From: JABDMH01 sp965222645 | GTDB lineage: Bacteria; Bacteroidota; Bacteroidia; Chitinophagales; Saprospiraceae | Length of the DNA: 64,000 nt | Direction: 5' to 3' | NCBI GenBank assembly: GCA_965222645.1 | Contig: OZ244968.1 | Coordinates: 2,914,001-2,978,000 of the forward strand | Part shown: positions 9,171 to 17,152 of the stretch, piece by piece | Layout of the letters: each line of letters begins with the position of its first letter | Position numbering within the stretch: position 1 is the stretch's first letter | Position numbers and translations under genes: made by a program | Notes under the pieces: generated by a model | What the model was told of the DNA's origin: nothing | Database searches by the model: none | The model's input: the letters and a program-made list of their open reading frames with translations, nothing else

Positions 9171-9917
9171 TCAAAACGAACCATTAATCTTATCAGCAGC
9201 CTCCAGGATTTTGGTAATTAAGAAATCACCAGACTTGTTTTCTTTAGAAATAGAAGTTAAACTGGAGATAGCTAACGCCGCAAAGATGCCAATCGCATTT
9301 TTCCCAATAGAAACTGCTACATCTGTTACTCCTTTCGTTATTTCACTCTGGGCTATCTCGTAGCCATTTTTTTTTATTTCGATTAATCGCCTCGCAAATT
9401 CCTTTTTCAAGGAGGAAGACAAAGAAAGGTAGTTCTTATCTTTAGACAGTTCTTTCTCTCGTTGTTCTTCATCCATAAATGCTAGTAATGCTCTACCAGA
9501 CGTAGTCTGATACAAAGGGAACAAACTTCCTTCTTCAATGGATAAGGAAACGGGTCCTGGGCTTTTCATTTGCGAGATCACCATTAGCCGGCCGAAATAC
9601 AATATGCTCAAATGACAGGAATGGCCTGTATCATTTGCCAAATCTTCCATGAAGGGTCTTGATAGTTTTACCAATCCATCTATGGGACTATGTCTGTGAG
9701 ATAGGTGGTATAGCTTGAGCGAAATGGCATATTTTCCTGAAGGCGATTTCGTTAAATAGTCCCGTTCATTCAGACAGACAAGCATGCGATAGATCTCATT
9801 AGGAGATTTGTTGAGCCCCTGAGCAATTTCCACTTGAGACTGTGGTACACCTGTATCTGATAAATACTCTAGAATGTCCAGTCCCTTATCTAGAGCTGGT
9901 GTCACATATTTGCCCAT
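9171..9917 (-). CDS. IclR family transcriptional regulator
   Basis: A 248-residue regulator with an N-terminal winged helix (ALDKGLDILEYLSDTG, then VEIAQGLNKSPNEIYRMLV as recognition helix) and a C-terminal IclR effector domain. The latter shows YQTTSGRALLAFMDEE and EIAQSEITKGVTDVAVSIG, positions that normally contact a small carboxylate or sugar-derived ligand. It is divergent from the solute-binding-protein/CoA-transferase genes and convergent with the preceding run. The likely target is the intervening 9918-10029 region, where a duplicated AT-rich site is visible. A sugar-acid or acyl metabolite is the probable inducer by analogy with the family. Confidence 0.9.
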   Translation of the reverse strand: MGKYVTPALDKGLDILEYLSDTGVPQSQVEIAQGLNKSPNEIYRMLVCLNERDYLTKSPSGKYAISLKLYHLSHRHSPIDGLVKLSRPFMEDLANDTGHSCHLSILYFGRLMVISQMKSPGPVSLSIEEGSLFPLYQTTSGRALLAFMDEEQREKELSKDKNYLSLSSSLKKEFARRLIEIKKNGYEIAQSEITKGVTDVAVSIGKNAIGIFAALAISSLTSISKENKSGDFLITKILEAADKINGSF

Positions 9918-9936
9918 TTCTTACCCTGTTTCTACA

Positions 9937-9971
9937 TTCAAATATAAATTTACTTTTCAAATATGAAATTT
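9937..9971. promoter_or_regulatory. duplicated operator-like site between iclR-type gene and the CoA module
   Basis: Two near-identical copies lie in the 112-bp divergent gap: TTCAAATATAAATTT (9937-9951) and TTCAAATATGAAATTT (9956-9971). The second contains a short dyad, TTTCA-4-TGAAA (9955-9968). The first also reads TATATTTG on the minus strand, matching the Bacteroidota -7 element for the regulator. Binding by the IclR protein would repress its own promoter, which is inference. Confidence 0.45.
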
Positions 9972-10029
9972 TCTGTATCTTAAGATTTGAATAGTTAGAA
10001 CAGATTTCAAGACGCCTAACACAACGAAA

Positions 10030-11184
10030 TTGAGTACCGAAGCGATTCTTTTGAAAGGCATAACATGGGATCATAGCCGTGGATTTACTTCAGTGGTTGC
10101 GACTGCACAACGCTATCATGAACTCAACCCTCACATCGAAATCACCTGGGAGAAACGCTCGTTACAGGCCTTTGCCGAAGAACCTATTAATGAGTTGGCG
10201 AAGCGATTTGACTTGTTGATCATAGATCATCCCTGGTCCGGATTTGCAGCAAGAACAGGAGTAATTGTTCCGCTTGATGAATACCTTGATCCTCATTTTT
10301 TACAGGATTTAGCTAAAAACAGTGTTGGCAAGTCACATGAAAGCTATACCTATGATGGCCATCAATGGGCCCTGGCCATTGATGCAGCGAGCCCGGTAGC
10401 AGCAAGCCGTCTTGACCTTTTCGAACAAAATCAATTGCCCCTTCCAAAGAATTGGGAAGACCTGATTGACCTGGCACAAAAGGGCTTGGTTGCTATACCG
10501 GGTATACCACAGGATTCTCTGATGAGTTTTTACATGCTTTGCTCCACGCTGGGTGAAGATGTATGCACGGCGAAAGACCAGGTGATTTCAAAAAAGACAG
10601 GGCTACAGGCTTTAGAAATGTTGAGGGGATTGGGAAGACATATTGTCCAGGAGTCCTATTTCATGAATCCTATCCAAGTTTACGAGGCCATGACTCAAAC
10701 AGATCGCTATGCATATTCTCCTTTCGCCTATGGCTACTCCAACTATTCGCGAAAGAACTATGCCCGTGCACTGCTGAAATTCCACGATATGGTGTCTATC
10801 AATGGTAGGCCTTTGATCACAACGTTGGGAGGCACGGGTCTAGCTATTTCTTCCAAATGTCAACATAAAAAAGTAGCAGCCGATTTTGTTGCCTATACTG
10901 GAAGCTTGACAGTGCAAAAAGGAACCTTCTTCGATAATGGAGGTCAACCCGGACACCGAAAAGCATGGACCGACAACCATACCAATGCGCTGACTTTCGA
11001 CTATTTCATAGATACATTACCTGCATTGGACCGAGCATTTCTACGACCCCGCTATCATGGACACATGTTTTTTCAGGATAATGCTGGAGAACCCATCCGG
11101 CATTTCATGATGAACGGGGGTGATTCTTTGGAGGTCTTGAATACCCTGAATCATTTGTATCGTCAATCTCTCTCCCATTCTTGA
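10030..11184 (+). CDS. ABC solute-binding-protein-like protein without signal peptide
   Basis: A 384-residue protein of the family 1 extracellular solute-binding fold: LKGITWDHSRGF, then ERYHELNPHIEITWEKRS-like first strands, FDLLIIDHPW, LPLPKNWEDLIDLAQ and a C-terminal GDSLEVLNTL. There is no signal peptide and no upstream in-frame ATG; the start is TTG at 10030. No permease or ATPase gene is nearby. The next gene, a CoA-transferase fusion, starts 1 bp after its stop. I infer a cytoplasmic ligand-binding role linked to CoA chemistry rather than transport. It is divergent from an IclR regulator. Confidence 0.75.
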   Translation: MSTEAILLKGITWDHSRGFTSVVATAQRYHELNPHIEITWEKRSLQAFAEEPINELAKRFDLLIIDHPWSGFAARTGVIVPLDEYLDPHFLQDLAKNSVGKSHESYTYDGHQWALAIDAASPVAASRLDLFEQNQLPLPKNWEDLIDLAQKGLVAIPGIPQDSLMSFYMLCSTLGEDVCTAKDQVISKKTGLQALEMLRGLGRHIVQESYFMNPIQVYEAMTQTDRYAYSPFAYGYSNYSRKNYARALLKFHDMVSINGRPLITTLGGTGLAISSKCQHKKVAADFVAYTGSLTVQKGTFFDNGGQPGHRKAWTDNHTNALTFDYFIDTLPALDRAFLRPRYHGHMFFQDNAGEPIRHFMMNGGDSLEVLNTLNHLYRQSLSHS

Positions 11185-11185
11185 T

Positions 11186-13516
11186 ATGCTTCCACTACAA
11201 GGAATTACGGTTTTAGAATTTGCCCAGTTCATGGCGGGACCTTCCGGAGGATTAAAACTCGCGGATTTGGGAGCGCGAGTTATTAAAATAGAGCGGCCTG
11301 GCTCGGGAGAAGCAGGTCGTAAAATTGCCATTAAGAACCTATTTGTGGGCACAGATAGCTTGGTTTTTCACACCATCAACCGCAATAAGGAATCTTTTGC
11401 TGCCAATTTAAAAGATGAAGATGATCTCCAAACTGTCAGAAAACTCATAGCTCAGGCTGATGTCATGACGCATAATTTCCGGTCGGGCGTTATGGAAAGG
11501 ATTGGACTGGACTATGAATCGGTCTTTCAATTAAATCCAAAAATCGTTTACGCTGAAATAACCGGTTATGGGAAAATAGGACCTTGGGCAAATAAACCCG
11601 GCCAGGATTTATTGATCCAATCTCTTTCAGGTCTCAATTACCTGACGGGAAATAGACAAGATCCGCCAACGCCCATGGGTATTGCCGTTGCTGATATGCT
11701 CACCGGTGCGCACCTCGTGCAGGGTATTTTATCTATGTTATTTCAGCGACAAACAACTGGAATAGGTGGTAAGGTATCCGGTAGTCTACTAGAATCAATC
11801 CTTGATTTTCAATTTGAGGTCATTACAACTTATCTAAATGATGGTAATAAAAAGCCTGAGAGAGCAAAGAGAGGGAATGCGCATGCCTATTTACCTGCCC
11901 CCTATGGAATTTATGAGACGATGGACGGTTATCTTGCCATTGCGATGGTCCCTCTATCTAAATTGACCAGATTGATGGGGATTGAGCTACCACAAAATTT
12001 TTCCAGTCCAGAATCGAGGTATCGAGAGCGGGATGAAATAATGGCGAGCCTTAGCGGAGTTTTTAATCAAAAAACCACTCAAGCTTGGTTGGATATTTTT
12101 GAACCGCAAGACATCTGGTGTTCTGCTGTCTTTGAATATCGGGATTTAATTAACCATGAAGGCTATCAGGTGCTGGAAATGGATCAGGAGGTTGAAACGA
12201 TTACTGGAGAAATTTTAAGAACTACTCGCTGCCCGATTCGCATCGATGGCAAGAAGATTTTTTCGAGAAAATCAGCTCCAAATGTAGGTGAAGACAATGA
12301 CAAAATCCAAACAGAATATAATCTATCTGAAAGCCTTGAAGTAAATCGGCATCATAATGATTTTCCGAATGATTCAAACCAACCCTTGAAAAATATTTTG
12401 GTCTTAGATTTTAGCCAGTTTCTATCTGGTCCGGCAGCGAGCCTTCGGCTGGCAGACTTAGGAGCAAGAGTGATTAAAATTGAAAGACCTGATGGAGGCG
12501 ATATCTGTCGCAGTCACTATGTTTCCAATGTGAAAATGAATGGGGAGAGTTCCTTATTCCATGCCATCAATCGAAACAAAGAAAGCGCAGTAATCGACCT
12601 AAAAAAAGAAGCAGACCAGGTCAAATTGAAAAAACTCATAAGGAAAGCGGATGTCATGCTCCATAATTTCCGTCCAGGAGTAATGGATAAGCTCGGCCTG
12701 GATTACAAAATGGTCAGGAAAATCAATCCGCAAATTATTTATGGAGACATATCCGGCTACGGCAAAGTAGGTCCCTGGAAGAACAAACCCGGTCAAGATT
12801 TGCTCGTCCAATCCCTGGCCGGATTGACGACCTTGAGTGGCAACAAAGGAGAAGGTCCCGTACCCTTGGGTTTGGCAATTGCCGATATATTGTCGGGTAC
12901 ACATTTGGTGCAAGGAGTGCTTGCATGCTTGCTCAGACGGAATAAAATGAGTCTAGGGGGTAGGGTAGAAGTCTCTATGCTTGAATCCATCCTTGAGTTT
13001 CAATTCGAGTCTATCACCACGTTTTTCAGGGATGGAGGGCAACCTACCCAACGCACCCAAACTAATAATGCACATGCCTATCTCGGTGCCCCCTATGGTG
13101 TCTATCAAACCGAAGATGGCTACCTAGCTCTGGCAATGGCTTCCGTTCAACTCTTGGGAGAACTATTAGGTTGTGACCTCCTGATTCCTTATCAGTCCTA
13201 CGAAAGTTGGTATGACCAACGAGACGAAATAAAGACCATTCTGTCCGATCACCTGAAGAGAGCCCCTACTCAAACATGGCTAAGTGTATTGGAACCTGCT
13301 GATATTTGGTGTGCAGAAGTGTTGAGCTGGGACAGACTATTTAATACGGAAGCCTTTGAAGTGCTGAATATGATTCAGGAAGTCAAAATGAGCGATGGCT
13401 TTACTTATCAGACGACGCGCTGTCCCATTCGCATTAACGATGAATTTTTGACATCGGAGGTGGGTTCGCCTAAATTGGGAGAACATGGATCGAAAATTAT
13501 GGCAGAATTCGCATGA
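11186..13516 (+). CDS. tandem fusion of two CaiB/BaiF (family III) CoA-transferases
   Basis: The 776-residue chain holds two full-length CaiB/BaiF units, residues about 1-375 and 399-776, joined by a short linker. Both begin with the same theme (TVLEFAQFMAGPSGG and LVLDFSQFLSGPAAS), both have ADLGARVIKIERP, and both keep the nucleophilic Asp region: VADMLTG (Asp170) and IADILSG (Asp567). Family III enzymes move CoA between carboxylic acids through an aspartyl-CoA intermediate. They normally work as interlinked homodimers, so the fusion may encode a pseudo-dimer or two specificities. The halves are clearly diverged, so the duplication is not recent. It lies between the solute-binding-like gene and a crotonase. 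Confidence 0.9.
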   Translation: MLPLQGITVLEFAQFMAGPSGGLKLADLGARVIKIERPGSGEAGRKIAIKNLFVGTDSLVFHTINRNKESFAANLKDEDDLQTVRKLIAQADVMTHNFRSGVMERIGLDYESVFQLNPKIVYAEITGYGKIGPWANKPGQDLLIQSLSGLNYLTGNRQDPPTPMGIAVADMLTGAHLVQGILSMLFQRQTTGIGGKVSGSLLESILDFQFEVITTYLNDGNKKPERAKRGNAHAYLPAPYGIYETMDGYLAIAMVPLSKLTRLMGIELPQNFSSPESRYRERDEIMASLSGVFNQKTTQAWLDIFEPQDIWCSAVFEYRDLINHEGYQVLEMDQEVETITGEILRTTRCPIRIDGKKIFSRKSAPNVGEDNDKIQTEYNLSESLEVNRHHNDFPNDSNQPLKNILVLDFSQFLSGPAASLRLADLGARVIKIERPDGGDICRSHYVSNVKMNGESSLFHAINRNKESAVIDLKKEADQVKLKKLIRKADVMLHNFRPGVMDKLGLDYKMVRKINPQIIYGDISGYGKVGPWKNKPGQDLLVQSLAGLTTLSGNKGEGPVPLGLAIADILSGTHLVQGVLACLLRRNKMSLGGRVEVSMLESILEFQFESITTFFRDGGQPTQRTQTNNAHAYLGAPYGVYQTEDGYLALAMASVQLLGELLGCDLLIPYQSYESWYDQRDEIKTILSDHLKRAPTQTWLSVLEPADIWCAEVLSWDRLFNTEAFEVLNMIQEVKMSDGFTYQTTRCPIRINDEFLTSEVGSPKLGEHGSKIMAEFA

Positions 13517-13528
13517 AAAAATCAAGAT

Positions 13529-14302
13529 GTGGAAAATAGTGTAAACACTAGAAAAAGAAATCGAGTCGCCTACTTGACCTTAAACAAACCCCCAGCAAAT
13601 GGGTATGAAATAGGCTTGCTCGCGCTATTGATACAAGCATTAAAAGCGATCGAAATAGATGACGATATTAAAATCGTTGTCATTCGAAGTGGATTAAAAA
13701 AATTCTTTTGTGCAGGAGCAGATGTTAAAGTATTTGAAGCAAATACGTTGGAACAAAATATGGAGATGGTGGGGATTGCTCGTAAGGTATGTGAGCTAAT
13801 TACCCGGAGTCCAAAAATATTTATTGCTGCATTAAATGGGCATACGCTGGGAGGTGGCCTGGAACTAGCCATGGCCTGCGATCTTCGACTGGCCTCAGAA
13901 GGTGATTTGCTGTTAGGTCTTCCCGAAATCAATTTGGGGCTTGCACCAGGCAATGGTGGGATGCCTCGTTTAAAACATTTAATCGGAACCAGGCGGGCTA
14001 CGGAATTGCTGCTCACCGGCGAATCCATCCAGCCGAAAACGGCATTAGAATATGGACTGGTCAATCATCTTTTTCAAAGCAAGACTTTTGACAAAGATGT
14101 AGAAATATTCGCAGAGAAATTAGCCACGGGACCTGCAAAGGCGATGGCCAAAGTCAAATACTTCTTAAACCAATCGATGGGCATGAATTTAAAAGAAGCC
14201 CTCGATTTGGAGTCAGAATGTGTTGCGCCGCTTTATCACACAGAAGATGCTAAGGAGGGGCTCAAAGCATTTATAGAAAAAAGAAAACCCCGATTCGAAT
14301 AA
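13529..14302 (+). CDS. enoyl-CoA hydratase/isomerase (crotonase) family protein
   Basis: A 257-residue crotonase starting at GTG 13529; the ATG two bases upstream is out of frame and closes at once. Signatures are CAGADVKVF (oxyanion hole), GHTLGGGLELAMACDLRLAS and LPEINLGLAPGNGG. The Glu residues in GLELAM and LPEI correspond to the two catalytic glutamates of rat mitochondrial hydratase, so hydratase chemistry is possible. It starts 12 bp after the CoA-transferase fusion and precedes an aldehyde dehydrogenase, which supports a CoA-thioester pathway. The acyl substrate is unknown. Confidence 0.9.
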   Translation: MENSVNTRKRNRVAYLTLNKPPANGYEIGLLALLIQALKAIEIDDDIKIVVIRSGLKKFFCAGADVKVFEANTLEQNMEMVGIARKVCELITRSPKIFIAALNGHTLGGGLELAMACDLRLASEGDLLLGLPEINLGLAPGNGGMPRLKHLIGTRRATELLLTGESIQPKTALEYGLVNHLFQSKTFDKDVEIFAEKLATGPAKAMAKVKYFLNQSMGMNLKEALDLESECVAPLYHTEDAKEGLKAFIEKRKPRFE

Positions 14303-14316
14303 AAAAAGAAAAGGTC

Positions 14317-15777
14317 ATGAATAATCCAATTCGACATTATCCCTGCTACATCAATGGAGAATGGCTTGATGCTTCAAAAAGAGATGTCATTGAGGTCAGA
14401 AATCCAGCAAATGGTGAAATCTTTGCAACTGTAACCGCCTGCACGACTGATGATGTACAAGACGCCCTTTCGACCTCAGAGAAAGCGCAACCCACCTGGC
14501 AAGCCACTCCAGCTCACGCGCGATCTTTATTCATCCATAGCGTTGCGAACAAGCTCAAGGAAAAGAGAGATCACTTTGCTCGGTTGATTGTGCAAGAACA
14601 AGGTAAGACCTACTCGGAAGCATTGGGTGAGGTAGATGATACCATTCGTTACCTCAGCTACAGCGCTGAGGCAGCCCGCAGAATTCAGGGAGCTATCTTC
14701 CCCTCCGATATGCCTAATGAGCACCTGTCGATACACAAGGTCCCATATGGTGTGACGGTAGGCTTATGCGCCTATAACTATCCACTAGCGTTGATAGGTA
14801 GAAAGGTTGGGCCTGCTCTGGTGACCGGTAATACTATGATCATCAAACCCCATGAGTTGACCCCTGTTACGGCATCTGAATTTTGCAAAATCGTGGATGA
14901 AGTAGGATTGCCAAAGGGGGTAATCAATATGGTTTCTACCCAAAATGCAGAAGCTGCGTCCCTATTAGTAAAAAGCCCAATTACAAAACTTATTAGCCTG
15001 ACAGGTAGCACCAGGGCTGGGAAAGCCATGTATCATGCTGCTGCCGAAAATATCACCGGTCTCATTCTGGAATTGGGAGGTAAGGCACCTTTCATTGTTT
15101 GCGACGATGCAGACATTGACCAGGCAGTTGAAGCCGCTGCCATCTCTCGCTACGCCAATTGCGGACAGGTCTGTATCTGCAATGAAGTGGTTATGGTTGA
15201 TAGAAAAATTGCGGATGAATTCACCGAAAAGCTCATCAAAAGAGTTGAGAAGATCAATGTTGGAGATCCATTTGATAGCCACGTGCAGATGGGTCCAAGT
15301 GTTAGTCCTGCAGGGTTGGATCGTATAGACAATCTGGTAAAGGAAAATGTACGTCAGGGTGCCTCATTGGTGATGGGAGGAACACGTCCCGAAGGAAAGC
15401 AATTTGAAAAGGGTTATTGGTATGCACCCACCATTTTGACCAATGTCAAAAACGATGATGCTACCTTGCGTGAGGAACTCTTTGGTCCGGTACTACCTAT
15501 CATGAAAGTCGATGGATTTGAAGAAGCCATTGCCCTAACCAACAAAAGAGAAGAAGGGCTTTCTGCATATCTGTACACTGACAATTATAAGCGACACATG
15601 AGGGCGATTGACACCTTGCAAGTAGGCACCATCTTTATTAACCATGCCATCGTAGGCTATATTCAGGGATTTCATTCCGGACACAAAACTTCTGGAATCG
15701 GTGGGGAAGATGGGGTTTTTGGCCTCGAAGGATATTTACAGAAGAAGACGATCTACCTGGATTACAATGGCTATTAA
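14317..15777 (+). CDS. NAD(P)-dependent aldehyde dehydrogenase, lactaldehyde-dehydrogenase-like
   Basis: A 486-residue aldehyde dehydrogenase with general base Glu252 (LELGGKAPF) and nucleophile Cys286 (NCGQVCICNE). The Cys loop and overall pattern resemble E. coli AldA (lactaldehyde/glycolaldehyde dehydrogenase). It would oxidise a short hydroxyaldehyde, for example lactaldehyde or glyceraldehyde released by an aldolase, or an aldose, in the cytoplasm. It starts 14 bp after the crotonase stop and is the last gene before GH117 enzymes. It is only distantly similar to the second aldehyde dehydrogenase at 26404-27843, so the two probably have different substrates. Confidence 0.9.
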   Translation: MNNPIRHYPCYINGEWLDASKRDVIEVRNPANGEIFATVTACTTDDVQDALSTSEKAQPTWQATPAHARSLFIHSVANKLKEKRDHFARLIVQEQGKTYSEALGEVDDTIRYLSYSAEAARRIQGAIFPSDMPNEHLSIHKVPYGVTVGLCAYNYPLALIGRKVGPALVTGNTMIIKPHELTPVTASEFCKIVDEVGLPKGVINMVSTQNAEAASLLVKSPITKLISLTGSTRAGKAMYHAAAENITGLILELGGKAPFIVCDDADIDQAVEAAAISRYANCGQVCICNEVVMVDRKIADEFTEKLIKRVEKINVGDPFDSHVQMGPSVSPAGLDRIDNLVKENVRQGASLVMGGTRPEGKQFEKGYWYAPTILTNVKNDDATLREELFGPVLPIMKVDGFEEAIALTNKREEGLSAYLYTDNYKRHMRAIDTLQVGTIFINHAIVGYIQGFHSGHKTSGIGGEDGVFGLEGYLQKKTIYLDYNGY

Positions 15778-15853
15778 AAAAGAAACGATAACAGCATTTG
15801 AAATTAGCCTGATTAGGAATCAGGAACTTGAAGTAGAGAATAGCCATTTCATA

Positions 15854-17137
15854 ATGAATCGAATCATTTGCTTTATACTGATCGGTGTCTTGGTATCGTG
15901 CCAAGAAGCCATTGAATATCCATCTCAGGAAAGTATAGATCAGGAGCCTTTTCCATATACGATAACCGATAATACTAAAAACAGAAAGTTGAGCGCGGCG
16001 ATGGATCGGAGCTTCAATCACTACCCTGCTATTCACCCTCGCAACAATGAGCTATATACCCAATTTAAGTATACCGAATTAAAGGGATTTGATTATAACG
16101 GTCACGATGGTACCATTTCTCGTAGAGACCCTTCCAAGGTGATTTTTGAAAATGGTAAATACTATGTTTGGTATACAAAAAGAAACACCCCAGTCATTCC
16201 AGTTGGTGCAAGAAATGCCAACCAAAGCAATGATACCATTCCATCTACCGATTGGGATCTGGCAGAGATTTGGTATGCCACGAGTGACGACGGTTTCACC
16301 TGGGAAGAGCAAGGCATAGCCATCACACGCCCGCCCAAACCGGAGGTAGGTTGGCGTTCCGTGACAACCACCGATATCTTAAAGTGGAAGGGCAAGTATT
16401 ATCTGTATTACCAGGGTTTTATGGAGGCCAGTGGCAAGCGTGGTGATTATTGCCCGGTGACAGCTTCCTATGCGGATTCGCCGGATGGTCCTTGGACTCC
16501 TGCAGGTAAAATTGTCATTGAAAATGGGCCGGAAGGTTCATGGGATCAATATGCGATTCATGATCCTTATCCGCTCGTGCATAATGGCAGAATCTATATT
16601 TATTACAAGTCGGCATTTAACCGGCCAAATCCTGTTTGGGTTGGTGGTGGTTTAGTCATTGGTGATAATCCCCTAGGACCATTTGAAAAACATCCTCTAA
16701 ATCCTTTGACCAGCTCTGGTCATGAAGTCACGCTTTTTCCATTTAGGGAAGGTTTGGGGGCCATTATAGCCAAAGATGGTACAGAGCACTTTACCATTCA
16801 GTATGCTGAGGATTGGATAAATTTCGAAATAGCATCTATTTGTGAATTAGTGCCGGTGGCAACTGGTCCCTTTGTTCCGGATGCGTTTACGGATACCAAA
16901 TATGGTCGGGGCATTACCTGGGGAATGTCTCACTTCGTCAACGCTGGCAGATACGGGGTAAACCCCCACTCGGTGCTTGTTCGTTTTGACTGCGATTTGA
17001 GTTTAGATGTAGATGACCCCGCGATGAAGGGAACAGGAATTCGCCATGATTTGGATGTGTATTACCGGCAAGGATTGAATGATGAGCAGCGTGAGCGTAT
17101 AGCAGAGCAGAATAGAAAGTTAAAGGCTGGCAATTAG
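15854..17137 (+). CDS. GH117 family lipoprotein (3,6-anhydro-alpha-galactosidase type)
   Basis: 427 residues from ATG 15854, chosen because it places a lipobox (IGVLVSC, Cys16) at the N-terminus; the frame is open further upstream but that part overlaps the previous gene. The domain-swap motif SxAxxR of GH117 is SAAMDR (47-52). Residues matching the catalytic set of the family are Asp92 (SRRDPS, base), Asp237 (IHDPYP) and His290-Glu291 (SGHE, unusual His acid). GH117 enzymes release terminal 3,6-anhydro-L-galactose from neoagaro-oligosaccharides, though some clades act elsewhere. It is outer-membrane or periplasm anchored. The fusion gene that contains another GH117 unit follows 15 bp later. 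Confidence 0.87.
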   Translation: MNRIICFILIGVLVSCQEAIEYPSQESIDQEPFPYTITDNTKNRKLSAAMDRSFNHYPAIHPRNNELYTQFKYTELKGFDYNGHDGTISRRDPSKVIFENGKYYVWYTKRNTPVIPVGARNANQSNDTIPSTDWDLAEIWYATSDDGFTWEEQGIAITRPPKPEVGWRSVTTTDILKWKGKYYLYYQGFMEASGKRGDYCPVTASYADSPDGPWTPAGKIVIENGPEGSWDQYAIHDPYPLVHNGRIYIYYKSAFNRPNPVWVGGGLVIGDNPLGPFEKHPLNPLTSSGHEVTLFPFREGLGAIIAKDGTEHFTIQYAEDWINFEIASICELVPVATGPFVPDAFTDTKYGRGITWGMSHFVNAGRYGVNPHSVLVRFDCDLSLDVDDPAMKGTGIRHDLDVYYRQGLNDEQRERIAEQNRKLKAGN

Positions 17138-17152
17138 CAAAATGCAGAGGTC

